NCBI GenBank assembly: GCA_963573305.1
Contig: OY754331.1
Span: 71,289,275 to 71,353,274 of the forward strand
Source: Pyrrhosoma nymphula
Lineage: Eukaryota; Arthropoda; Insecta; Odonata; Coenagrionidae
Direction: 5' to 3'
Length of the DNA: 64,000 nt
The translations under genes and the position numbers were made by a program. Below are positions 23,778 through 34,599 of the stretch, piece by piece (positions within the stretch are counted from its first letter, which is position 1; the number at the start of each line of letters is the position of its first letter). Under the pieces are notes generated by a model. It was given only the letters and a program-made list of their open reading frames with translations. It ran no database searches and was not told the DNA's origin.

Positions 23778-24110
23778 ATTCCCCAAACTTTACTGTCATG
23801 GGGCCCAGCTTAAAGTTTGAAAATTTTTTCACGACCCTCATAGTCGGTGTCATTGCACTTGCCTAATAATAATGCCTACCAACTATTAAATGAATCACTG
23901 CATTTTCACCTAATGTATTATACATATTATACTTTAAAATAGTAATATGTATTTGAAATATTTTTAAGGCATATAAAATTATATATGTTCATATTTTTAC
24001 TACTATACTACTATACTACTTTACTACTATACTACTATACTACTATACTAACTGGTCGTATACGGTTCCCCTTACCATAAGGTCCACTCGGTAAAGGTTG
24101 TGAACCACTG
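23778..24110. mobile_element. hAT-like MITE inserted in the first tandem copy
   Basis: The left end reads TTCCCCAAACTTTACTG and then GGGGCCC. The right end, reverse complemented, reads CAGTGGTTCACAACCTTTAC. The CAGTGGTTCxCAAxCTTT style is typical of hAT-type short elements. The uninterrupted second tandem copy near 24470 serves as an empty site. No coding capacity. A microsatellite lies inside. Confidence 0.6.
23997..24051 (+). repeat. TACTA-type microsatellite
   Basis: Repeats of the unit ACTACTATACT, with one variant (TACTTTAC), run for about 55 bp. It lies within the hAT-like MITE. Confidence 0.9.
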
Positions 24111-24726
24111 ATTTCAGCAGCGGAGATATTACGCTAAATGTACGATTAAGATGAGGAGCGATCGAGCATTTTCCTTATTCCAACAATGTTAGAGACCATT
24201 TTTCTCTCGTAGGAGTGGTGACGAGGTATTGAAATGACCCCAACCTAAGGCATTTTAATATTGGGCAAATGATCAGTCAAAAAACATACCTACCGGCTCC
24301 AAATGACGGCACTGCAACCAGAACTTATATAAACTATAAACAACATCAAGGATAAGCACGATCAAGGAGTAATAATTTGTGCTGTAAAAAGAGGTCAAGT
24401 AAGCCTTGGTCATTGTATATTTATTTTGCGGTACCACTAAAATGAAAGAAAATTCCTCAGGTAACAGAAATATTATGCAATTTGTTCGCCATAGATGAAT
24501 AGCGATCAGTCTTATTTTCTTTTCCCAACAAGCTTAATCACTGTCAATAAAAGTAGACCATTTTTCTCTCGTTTGGGCATGGGCGAGGTATCGAAATCAT
24601 CCCAGCCCAAGGAATTTTCATAATACACGAATTGTCCGTAAAAAAAAGAAACCGATTCCAAATGATTGGTTACAGCGAGAAAGAACTACATTATCTAACC
24701 CTACACACTCTATGAACGGCATTCAA

Positions 24727-24896
24727 TATTTTGAGTTACGAAAGACTTGGTAATTTCCACACTTATTCATTTTTACCCGACCGCGGTTGCAGTTATATTC
24801 ACGTACGATTTGCAAGCCATGCACAAAGTACCGAAGCCATGGTCGGTTATAAATTAATAAATGTGGAAATAACCAAGCCTTTTTAACACTCAAAAT
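24727..24896. repeat. Foldback (inverted repeat) of about 170 bp
   Basis: The left arm ATTTTGAGTTACGAAAGACT continuing to CCCGACC pairs with the right arm (24839-24896), whose reverse complement has ATTTTGAGTGTTAAAAAGGCT and continues to ACCGACC. Both arms hold CTTGGT-ATTTCCACA. The arms are about 58 bp with a 52-bp centre. The CTTGGT..CCACA phrase also occurs in the arms of the 33838-34019 foldback, so the two may be distantly related. Confidence 0.7.
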
Positions 24897-24899
24897 GTT

Positions 24900-26420
24900 G
24901 TACGCTACGAATGTCCACTAAGTGACGCCTGCGACATTCTCTGATGTGGACGAAATCGTGAATGGCCACAACAAAGTGATATAATTGGTGCCCCAAGTCA
25001 AGATAAACCGATATGAAAATGGCTTTGTGAGAATAGATTGCCCTCAGGGTTTATTCGTTGTGGAATATGAATTTCTCGTTCCGAGACAACATTTTTCACG
25101 TTCCTCGCGAGAATTAAAGGTGAATTTTCATTTTCAGCCTGCGCACGTTGGCTGTACCTTAAGCACAAAAGCCGCAGTCACTGCAGCACTTATTTTTTTA
25201 ATTCACCACAACGAGTTAAACATATCCGCAGTCTCTACAGCTTGAAGCCGACACAGCGGAAGAACTCTATATGCTATTCCTTTGTTTTCCGAGGCATAGC
25301 ATTTGAATTCTTCGAGCAGTAGGAATTCCTCCACTCAGAACTGAGGAGACGACTGAGATATTCATCTTTAAAGCCAATCAGTCCTTGAGCATCTGGCAAA
25401 CGCTCTCAGGCACTTGGCCGAAGACGACAGCGGAAGATTTTTCTATGAAGAATTATCTTCTGCCGTCCCGGCGTATGCTGTTAGTAAAGTCTGTTCGCCT
25501 GCCGATGTCTTGATGTACGAGTCGTCCATCGTCATTAAGTCATTCAATAGAAATTGTTTTCTCCTTAGAATAAGATTTAATACCTAGCCGAGAGTAAGAT
25601 TTAAATATGCTTCCATCAGTACCGGCAAGGTGAGTTCATTGCAACTAGATTTCATATAAACGTTTCTTTCTTTTTCTTCCTTTATATCAGACTCAGTTGA
25701 GCTATTTCTTCTTTGATTACAGCTTTCTCTAGTTTAAGTTGCGGCACCACCTTTATCTTGTCAAACCGACGTCCCATGTACCTGTTGACAGTTTATCTCT
25801 TGCGATAAGCACTAATCTGCCACTCGTCGTTCTGTTTATATGTTCCTTCCTTCCTTTTACCGTTAAAGCTCCCAGTCATTTATTTTACTGCTTGATATGA
25901 TCTCCTTATATCATCACTTCTTTCTCTGTCTAACAGTGTTTTCCCTGAAATTCTTTGAAGTATTTTCATCTCTGTAGTCTCTGATTGTATTCTACTGCTT
26001 CAGTCAGTGCTGTTTATTTCATAATGGGTTTAGTACTTGCTTTATAAATTCTGGATTTTGTTTTTAGCCTAAGGAATTTCTCCAAATTCTATCATTAAGA
26101 CTGCCTCATTCGCCTTGATGACTTGCTGTCGTTCCTCACGTTATACGTCTCTGTATATTTCGAAAAAATAATGAAGGAAACACAATAAATCTTTGGAAAG
26201 CTGAATTTAAGTTAATTTAGAGATCATTATTTGAGGAACAATTTCAGGAGAAAATTCACCTCGATTAATAATTTTGGCGGATTTGTTTCGGGAAGGGTGA
26301 CGGTACAGACCTAATTTATCAATAGAAAATCAGTCGAACCCCAATGAGTTAAAGTGTGGAACTGTCGCAATAGTTTTCAGTAACACCTAACAGGTTTTCA
26401 AAGTCTAAAAAGAAGTTACG
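24900..26420. other. No gene recognised
   Basis: An 86-codon ORF (24985-25245, +) and an 87-codon minus ORF (26612-26349) show no family features. Confidence 0.4.
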
Positions 26421-26426
26421 TCGATT

Positions 26427-26670
26427 TTTGGGGATAAAATACCCCAGCGTTGCTAGGGGTTCATATTGAATTTCAAATGAAATTTGGAAACCCTCCATAC
26501 ATTTCTGACAATATTTTATAGTGAGTCTCGTCCCTATCAACGAATGAAACGAACACAGGCCCGAACTCCCCCACGTGCGACAGGAATATAAAAGCAAATC
26601 GATAATTTTCAAATGCAGATGTTCTCGCTTATTTGGGGATAAAATACCCCAGCGTTGCTAGGGGTTTATA
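26427..26670. repeat. 39-bp direct repeat carrying a GGGG/CCCC hairpin, spaced 205 bp
   Basis: Copies at 26427-26465 and 26632-26670 differ at one base. Each contains GGGGATAAAATACCCC, a perfect 4-bp GC stem, followed by AGCGTTGCTAGGGG. The spacing of 205 suggests the ends of a unit or of a small element. The near-identity stands out among diverged repeats. Confidence 0.85.
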
Positions 26671-26764
26671 CCAATATATAATCCTGTGAGCTACGATTAT
26701 TAAATATCAATGTAAAACACTTTGACGAAGACAGGTCGCCTGTCTGGGTGCTATTGAAGCGTCT

Positions 26765-27185
26765 CCCTCCCCCCCCCATACTTTAATACATGCGACACAG
26801 TGGACACGTTCTATATAACCGTGCACCCCCACCCAACACTACCAAACACATTCGATCAACAACAACCCCGTTTCTCGTCCCCATCTCTCAAAATTCCCCC
26901 CCCCCATCTTCTCACCCTCCCCCTTCCCCCGTAATACCACTCTACCCCACGTGTGCAACCTATTCCTCTCATCCACATTTTTACGACCTCATGGGCCCTA
27001 ACTTTTATCCCATATCCTCACCCTTCCACTCTTAAGTCTTCCCATCATTCTCTCCTCGATCCCAACCAAAACCTCCACACTCCCACATAATCCTCCTACA
27101 ATGCCGCCCACACAGCCGCCAGCCACCCACCCCCCAAAGTGGGGAGTCGGGCAACGACCGCGTTTCTACCTCCCGCCCCCTCCCA
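26765..27185 (+). repeat. C-rich, pyrimidine-biased tract
   Basis: The plus strand has several C runs (near 26769, 26898 and 27130) and abundant CCCAC and CCTCC. The 81-codon proline-rich ORF at 26790-27035 follows directly from this composition. It resembles the style of the C-rich Penelope relic at 42.5-43.2 kb, but I could not align coding motifs. Confidence 0.5.
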
Positions 27186-27189
27186 ACCA

Positions 27190-28980
27190 GCACATATCAG
27201 AACTTGTGTAATTAACCCAAAAAAATTCAAATCTTGAAAAAATAAAAATTATGTATGCCCCAATTTTCTTCGAGTTGCGGAGGAGAAATTACCGTATAAA
27301 TTATTTGGAGGCTGGTATTATATATAGGTAATTTTTTAATGTTAATTTCAAAACCTTTTTTTGACAGAGTCGAAACGTGATATGAGTTAGAAATTATTAA
27401 ATAATGGGCAACGAATGAATTACTGAAACCATGCAACAAAAAATTTCTTAATAGCTATCAATCGACTGATGACAGTTGTACCTACTCAAAAGAACGATAA
27501 TGGTCTTCCTCTGTTACAGTCCTTTTGTTCATGTTTCATTTTACGCACTATCAGAGCAGGTAATATTAAAAAGAATTATTTCATCTATTCGAAATTGCTT
27601 CAGGGTAAGAAAAGTCAATGGAAATATATCTAAAATCATTTCAGGATAAAAAAAGGAAATTCAGTATATTAAACAAATTCATCGTTTTTCGTATTTCGTC
27701 CGGCATTCCAGCATTTGCCACTCATAGATAAATAAAAGAAGCTATGTTTAGGTACGATTTCCCTGAAATCTGAAGAATCGGAATCTCTCTGAAAAGCTTA
27801 CTAGGTATCACATAAAGAAGTCATACCATTTAATCAATCAAAATGTCTCGCTTTTCTCTAATACTTTAAATGTTTACATTAATTAATGAATAGTCGTCGC
27901 CGACATTGCCATAAAAATACATATATTCTCATACATACCAATAATTCTCGTCCTGCGCCGATTCCAGTTTCCGCCAACTCATGCGCCACCGCTAGTGCAG
28001 TTGGCAGCCAACGACCCCGGCTCAACAGCAAACCTCTTTCCCATATCTCCATCTGCAAACCGAGTCGATGCAAATTGAGTGAGGGGCAATGGGAGTAAGT
28101 AATTAACCCTCATATAATCACGAAAATATTTTAAAACAATAAAAAAAGATTAACAAATATTCCATTACTTTCAGTAGTATTTAATACATGAAATCTCACA
28201 TTTCTCTTAGGTGTTTAGTTTTTCATCACTCTATGTAAGTTGCACGAAAGAAGTGATACATCTTGAAAGGGTTTCTATATCGAATGGCGGACAATATTAA
28301 CTATACCGCAACAAATATCTATTAAAATGCTAAATATTTACTAAGTGATGCTGAAAGTTAAAACCAGAAGATGTCAGTAATTTATTTAGAGAGAATTTTA
28401 TTTTTTAACGTCATGTTAACAGGCGTACTTTTTACAGTTGTTTATTGATTAAACTATATTTTTTAACAGTGATCATTCAATTGATTATATATAAATAACA
28501 AAAGGACTATTAGTCCGGAGAAATGTCATGTTAACGTGATTATTTGCAGAATTCAAAGAATAATACTCTTAAAATTGCATTTTATTTTACTCTTAGTCGT
28601 ATCAAAACAATTGTATTTTAGAGGGTTCAACATTAACTTCCTGAAATCACTTCAGGTATAAAACAACTTAATTTGTTATGAAGATACATTACTTTCAAGC
28701 ATTGTTTCAACTTTCTAGCATTTGAAGAATCTCATTATCAAAGCACGGAATTGTTGACATTTATATTAGTTTGGAAAAGACAATTGCAATTTATCAAAAA
28801 TCTGAATTTAGGTTCTCTATAATTAATACCTCGCATGAGTATTCACCGTCTCGTTAATCATTTTCGTGATTTTCGCATTCACAAGAAATATTTGTATTGC
28901 AATCAATAGAATCAGGCTAAACTTTGTGAAATCTCTTCGTTAAGAAATATAAAAACTTTGTAAAATTTCACAGGAAATGT
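27190..28980. other. No gene recognised; one G+C-richer patch
   Basis: Sequence 27949-28094 is less AT-rich than its flanks and ends at GGGA-GTAAGTA, a donor-like site. The ORF through it (27886-28098) has no recognised motif. A small exon cannot be excluded. The rest is AT-rich and featureless. Confidence 0.3.
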
Positions 28981-28988
28981 TTCAAAAC

Positions 28989-29021
28989 GACCGGTTTCAT
29001 CCAACAGTGGACATCATCAGG
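28989..29021 (-). other. Hammerhead-like motif with canonical CTGATGA
   Basis: The minus strand reads CTGATGA, TG, TCCA, CTGT, TGGA, T, GAAACCGGTC. TCCA/TGGA gives a 4-bp stem with a 4-nt loop. The ACCGGT that follows is palindromic, which leaves no loop for stem III in a monomer. The GAAACCGGTCG block is shared with 14162-14176. This suits a Penelope-type terminal repeat fragment. Confidence 0.4.
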
Positions 29022-29029
29022 TGTATTTG

Positions 29030-29285
29030 TATTCGTGAACACTTGTATTCATTCATTCTCAGTCATTTGTTTTACCAATACACTTAGGCAATGTTGTAAA
29101 ATACACCAGTAAATTCCCACATGAACACCCCCCCCCACGACGCAGAAGGAACCCTGGATATTCCCGCATATACCCTTTCTACAGAGGCCTCTCGTCTCAT
29201 TCCAACACGTTCTAAGCCGCACCCCCAAAGTACCCGCCGAAAAAAAAATATATATATCCACACAAGCTGGCGTCCTCGTGTCCGT
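29030..29285. other. No gene recognised
   Basis: AT-rich with a short C run near 29128. Confidence 0.4.
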
Positions 29286-29690
29286 CTATCGTAAAAAGAG
29301 GGGAAGTGGATGATAGGGGTGGCAGGAGTGTCGACGAGGAGGGAGGGAGAGGGGGTAGGAAGTTTTAGTGCCGCGCCGTGTGCGTCTGTTGGACTCGGCT
29401 AAAAGCGAGGAGTGGGGTGTGGCTGGGAGCAGAAGACGAGACAGACCACGGCCGACTCGGTGGAGACATTAGCTCGGAACGGAATGGCGTGGGAGATGGG
29501 AACGGAGGGGGGTATTGGAAATGGCCTGAGAATTACTGGTCTGTGGGGGAGGGGGAATGGGAAGATTTAAAGGGGAAACGCGGATCTCTGAGGGTTCCGG
29601 GTAAAAGTTCATTCGATGCGAGGAATCGGGACACTCACTCGAAGCTTCATGGTGCGTGTAATGATCGGGGAAGAAAACACGGTGAGTAAG
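29286..29690 (+). promoter_or_regulatory. G+C-rich block with splice-donor consensus, possible first exon
   Basis: This block is the strongest compositional outlier of the window: many CpG and GGGAGGG-type runs. Near its end, an ATG at 29649 opens a short frame that reaches ACG-GTGAGTAAG, with the donor GT at 29682. A 5' untranslated region plus short first coding exon would look like this. There is no TATA box, no protein match and no matching downstream exon that I can see. It is a composition-based suggestion only. Confidence 0.2.
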
Positions 29691-29699
29691 ATAATGCGA

Positions 29700-30285
29700 A
29701 CCATCTCCGAGTCATTTATCACGGCGGCAGCTTTCGAAAAGATTTACACGGTGGTGAAGAGCGTTATTCGTTTACTGGATTCGACATCCGCGTGTTAATC
29801 TATTAGGATCACCCGTTTTCCGGACTTAAATTTAAGAATGTTTGCGGACAGGCACTTCCATGGAACGATTTTCTTCATCGAATATTTACATTTTAAAAAA
29901 GGAGGATATTTCCCTGGCATTTGTAAAAATGTATCCTAAGTTAATTGCAAAATTACAGGATTATAATTTGTGTGACACGTTTCAATGTTATTTACGACAG
30001 CGTCAGGTGAAATATATTAGAGTCTAGTACACACGATGTATTGCACCTTCAACGATGCATTATAGAAACACTAGTGAATTTATATAACCGATGTACCGGC
30101 GAAATTTGCAGTGGTTTGTTATCATATGTTATCACCATGAAGAGAATCTCTTCCGAGTTACGCCGGAGATAATCAACTCTTAGTTCTTGATTATCTACTG
30201 CGGAAGCAATGGAATTATTTTTAGGAGGCCAAATGCTTAGGCTATCTCTTACCTTCTAAAATATTATGTCAACCTGAGATCAAGG
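29700..30285. other. No gene recognised
   Basis: AT-rich sequence with short ORFs only. Confidence 0.4.
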
Positions 30286-30289
30286 CCTA

Positions 30290-30345
30290 AACACGGGGCG
30301 AGATTCGACCCCACGACTTTTGAGTTAACCAGCCGGCATATAAAA
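30290..30345 (-). repeat. tRNA-derived SINE head
   Basis: The minus strand holds TGGTTAACTCA (A-box-like) followed by GGGGTCGAATCTCGC (B-box-like, 30298-30312). No cloverleaf closes, so it is a SINE remnant and not a tRNA gene. Confidence 0.5.
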
Positions 30346-30349
30346 CTTT

Positions 30350-32910
30350 ACAGAAATCGAAAACACAAACGCACACATTGACCAATAATAAAATTACAGC
30401 TGTAACTGAACATTTCTGTATATAATGGAATCTTACGGTACCTAACTTTACCATTTACAGGTGTATAAACAAGTATGAGAAGCCATATTACTCTCACAGA
30501 TGTTTATACTACAGTAAAATTCCCGAAAATGACAAAAAGCACTGCTCTCCTTTCCCACTCCAAAATCTTATTACGACTTTCCTTAGTGTAGGTACATTAA
30601 AAAATTAACACGTTTTCTCCTTTGAAAATTTAAGGCTCATGTTAAATTTACCAGACTTATTCAAAAGTACCAACTCCCAGGTTTAAATTGTTCCAGAAAA
30701 ACTTCTCGCAACCTGAACTACTGAACTCTTCACAATGCATCATATGTACTTCGACCTTGAATATTTTAATGTAGAAAATGTTGCGTTAAGCGGCCTTTAT
30801 AAACATTTGTTATTTACGCAAAAGATATATTAATAATATTTAAATACATATGCTACGTTTCTTACTATATATGCATACATCAAGTAAATTTGTCAAAAAA
30901 TACCCATGTAATATAGCTACTCAAAGAAAAAAAATTACTTGATCAAAAATTAATGGGTGATTAAGTAGGCGGAATGCATTACTACATATAATATCTATTA
31001 ATGTTAAATAAACTTTAGCTTCAGACTTTAAAATTCATAAAAATATTTATTCGCATTTTTAAAAATATTCACAAAAATATTTAAGATAACTTTATTTGCA
31101 GAAGTATTTGACATATTATACAGAAAACGTTATAAGTAGAGTAGTAACTGAGAGTTGTTTAATGCATATTTTTAACGGAGCTAAGTGTACCGCTCCTATA
31201 AGCCAAACGCTTTGTCGCCGTGGAATGACTTTTGACCTTTTCGTCATTCAGTTTAAACATTATTGCAATTTTACGGTTTTGGCATCATTGTTGGCTGCGA
31301 AAATGCCATGAAGTAATCATTTTTCGATATTTGCTGGTAAATAAATAAATTGTACACCAGAAATAAACCCTCAATATTATGAAAAAGAAAATAAGCATGC
31401 TATTTTGACGGCTCAATTTTCGGGATGCCTAAATTTATTTCCTCATCTCTTCCACTGGCAGTGATTTTCCCAGCAAAATCGATTCTTATTTTACTTTAAG
31501 CCATAACACGTGATATACAAAAAGTCCACGTAGAAAGCTAACTAAGGACTAAAAGTCAAATATCAAATTTGCTTTCCCATCCACTGTAAACAGCTTCGGT
31601 GACCGGAATTGGGTCGCAATCCCCAAAGTTAAGAAACTCGGGATTAAATTAGTTTCGTTCCACAGTCTTTGGGTTTTGAGGTTGCCCTGGCCCTCACCGC
31701 AATCTCTCCTCAAAATGCAATAACGGCCTCCGTGCTCTCGGAGATATTCGTACCCAACGGGAATGGGATTACAGCACTGGGTCCACGTCAAACTTCATTC
31801 TTCGCAGTGCAACCCACCAATAATTGATTCAAGTAACCTCAAAAAGTCCTCCTCAATACGCTTACTATCAACTGATTGAAACGCGTCCAGCCAATTGAGT
31901 AAATAAACTTTTTTGATAAATAATTAGAATTTTTAAGGAAAATACTAATGTATGGCACTTTTCCATTTTATTTACTTATTTTCTCCAAATTAAAAACGTA
32001 TTACAAAAGAGATCAATGCAAAAACTGAAATAATACTCCGCTGAGCAACTGAATAACAATCAGTTTGGTGATCATCATTCAATGTAGGCTAAAATTCCTG
32101 ACAAAAGAAATTTAAGCCATTCTTATACCAGAACAAGACACAGAAACGCACCGAGTATATACACAGTTATATTAAAAAATAGGAAAATGTAAGCGGCTAA
32201 GGGGAAAACGTATTCATAAAAGACTAAATGCATCGTGCTCTTTCTCACTTCAGCTCATTCTTCGACATCAGGAAATCTCGGAGACACTTCCATGAAAACT
32301 ACGGCTCAAAAACCGAAGAAGGCGCAACGAAGGTAAAAGAATAAAGCTGTCATCAAAAGGAATAAGGCGTCATAGTTGATAGAAACAGGTATTGTATCGC
32401 GAGAAGAACTGTAGCTTATTATGAATACTAGTTCAGACATTAAAAATATAACAAGAGATGGAGTTAACGAGAAAATGAATATACCTATGACATCTTCAGA
32501 TAACAAGAAGTTCATCTCATGGTCACCAAATGAGAAAATACCAAAAACACTGTTTTAAATATCAGCCATTATCTGAAATCATATGAGGCCAAAGCAATTA
32601 AAGGAAACAATAACAGTAAGCATTCATCCACATTTAATACACTTAGATTTGCGAGAAATTCAATATTTATAGATGAATATGTAACAAACAAACCAATAGA
32701 GTGTAAACTCACACTATCATTAATTTTTTAGCAATTATTTTAAATACTCACATCGTATTAAAAATTTAACCGGTACAATCTTTATGTCAGTACTACTTTT
32801 CACCTTATTTTAATTACATGAGAATAAATTCATTACAATTTCTGCATTAAATTTTCATAGACTCATTGGGAGCTGTTTGATTGGGAATTCTAATAACCAA
32901 TATGTATCCA
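30350..32910. other. No gene recognised
   Basis: Long AT-rich stretch. ORFs of up to 80 codons have no motif. No repeats were noticed. Confidence 0.4.
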
Positions 32911-32912
32911 CT

Positions 32913-33498
32913 CAATAAATTCATGGAATTAACTATGATTTTAACTTTTATCTTCACTCAGAGCATTAGCTTCATTAGCAGAACAAGTATGAAAATGTAT
33001 CATCATCTTGTTCAATATAATCTTTAGTTGTGGTTCTCTATTGATAAAATTAATGATTTTGGATATATCGATAAAATATTTCTTTTCCAATTATAATCCA
33101 TCATGAACTATTTGACCTATAGGCGATTTCCCTTTCACAGTTGCGCGTGTATGCATAAAATGTTCATGCACCATTCTGCAAAGGTAATCGCTAATCTTCC
33201 TAATTGATAATTACTAATCACGCAATAAATTCATGCCGTTAACTATGAATTAAGCTTCTCCCTTGGCTCATTAGCAGAACAGTAGAACAAATATTAAAAT
33301 TTTCTTATTCAATACCAAAATCTATAATTAAGGTTCGGTATTGATGTCATGCTTTTGGATATATTTCCGAATAAAATATTTCTTTCCAAATTATAATCCT
33401 CAATGAAATATTAGACCTAATGGCGATTCCCCTTTCACCGTTGCGCGTAGGTACTCAAAATTCTCATGTGCCATTCTGCAAGGATAATCGCTAATCTT
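32913..33498 (+). repeat. Tandem duplication, period 310 bp
   Basis: CAATAAATTCATG starts at 32913 and again at 33223. Shared blocks include TTAACTATGA, CATTAGCAGAACA, GGATATAT, AAAATATTTCTTT, AATTATAATCC, GCGATT-CCTTTCAC-GTTGCGCGT, GCACCATTCTGCAA or GTGCCATTCTGCAA, and TAATCGCTAATCTT. The copies differ by small indels and roughly one base in six. No coding capacity. Confidence 0.85.
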
Positions 33499-33499
33499 G

Positions 33500-33833
33500 G
33501 GCAAATTTCTCAGCAGCGCTTCTCGAGTACATCTCATACATAAGCTTCTACACTATTCCAAAACAGTGACCTGCCAGCCGAGACATCATCCTAAGCCAAT
33601 GCAATCCAATAATTTGTCTTTAGCTCCATGATTTATCCTGAGTCTTTTCTATTTTCTATCACATAAATGGTGATACACTGTCATAATTTGAGAAAAATAT
33701 TTGTAGGACGTGTTGTGACTGCTAATTCATCACAATAAGGTTTAAAATATCGGCCATGCAGCTGAAATAATTCGCTAAAACTGAAACATTATCACCGTTC
33801 ACTAAACGCAAGCGCGAAAGTACATAACAGATC
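33500..33833. other. No gene recognised
   Basis: AT-rich spacer between the tandem duplication and the foldback. Confidence 0.4.
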
Positions 33834-33837
33834 TTAA

Positions 33838-34019
33838 GTAAAAATAACTTGGTAATCACCACAGAAAATTTTATTAACTGTACAACGCGTTTCAACGTCA
33901 AAGTATCATCAACAGTTACAAGTCGTAAGTCGTACTTGTACCTGAATATGGCGCTGTGACGTTGAAACGCATTGTTCTGTAAATAAATTATTCTGTGGAC
34001 ATAACCAAGTTGTTTTTAC
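33838..34019. mobile_element. 182-bp foldback element flanked by TTAA
   Basis: The arms start GTAAAAATAACTTGGTAAT and, from the other end, GTAAAAACAACTTGGTTAT, and continue as CCACAGAA, then CGCGTTTCAACGTCA or TGCGTTTCAACGTCA. Most of the 182 bp is paired. TTAA lies immediately outside on both sides (33834-33837 and 34020-34023), the target signature of piggyBac-type elements. Each arm also contains GACGTTGAAACGC followed by an AATAAA-like stretch, a style seen in Penelope-type termini. Class is therefore uncertain between a piggyBac-type MITE and an inverted pair of retroelement ends. Confidence 0.65.
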
Positions 34020-34548
34020 TTAAGCTCAGAATGATTTTCCACCACATCTCCCCAGACATCGTTGAATATACATAAAAGATCGTTGAATACTTACTTTCTT
34101 AAAAGGAACGATTTCATCATCCCTCTTTAAGAATACATGCCTCCTCCATACTTTCAATTTCGGCTTCAATCACCATTTTCTAGGTAAATATACCGGGATG
34201 GCATTTTAAATTGGAATAAAATTATATAACTTGGCATAACGGGCAGTACCAGCGCATGCCTATATATCGCCATTTATCTCCAACAATAGCAATTTGCAGT
34301 GGACATATATATTTTCAGTGCAGTACAAGCCAAAATCAAAAGCACCGAAATGATCTTGAGAAAACTTTCTTCTTCACTTCCCTTTGAAATTGAGCAAGTC
34401 AAAGTTCCAGTTTCTTCCCCCCCCCCCATTCCAGGTGGCATCCGATGTCCATGTTTTCCTTCCGGAGTACATAAATTCTACAGGTCTCGAACCGGGAGGC
34501 AATGAAAAACCTACTCTACCTCACCCTTCCAGTTTCCTCGTTTTCACA

Positions 34549-34596
34549 CACCCCATCCAACGTGTTTTCTCTAGTGAAAACACGTTGGATGGGGTG
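34549..34596. repeat. Perfect hairpin, 21-bp arms and 6-nt loop
   Basis: CACCCCATCCAACGTGTTT continues to TTC, then TCTAGT as loop, then the exact reverse complement. All 21 arm positions pair. It stands alone; no transposon end or second copy was seen. A recent inverted duplication or a structured transcript are both possible. Confidence 0.9.
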
Positions 34597-34599
34597 GTA

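Larger units (their letters stand above)
23640..24700 (+). repeat. Two copies of a 362-bp unit, first copy interrupted
   Basis: GACCATTTTTCTCTCG occurs at 24194 and 24556 (period 362). GGTCAAGTAAGCCTT occurs at 23701 and 24393, a distance of 692. The extra 330 bp equals the inserted MITE-like piece at 23778-24110. After removing it both markers give a period of 362. The copies are well diverged. Confidence 0.7.

Noticed and set aside
26790..27035. Proline-rich 81-codon ORF
   Set aside because: Follows from C-run composition; no signal peptide, repeat period or domain.
27949..28094. Small exon ending at GGGA-GTAAGTA
   Set aside because: Only composition and a donor-like site support it; no acceptor of quality and no protein resemblance, so it is noted but not called as a gene.
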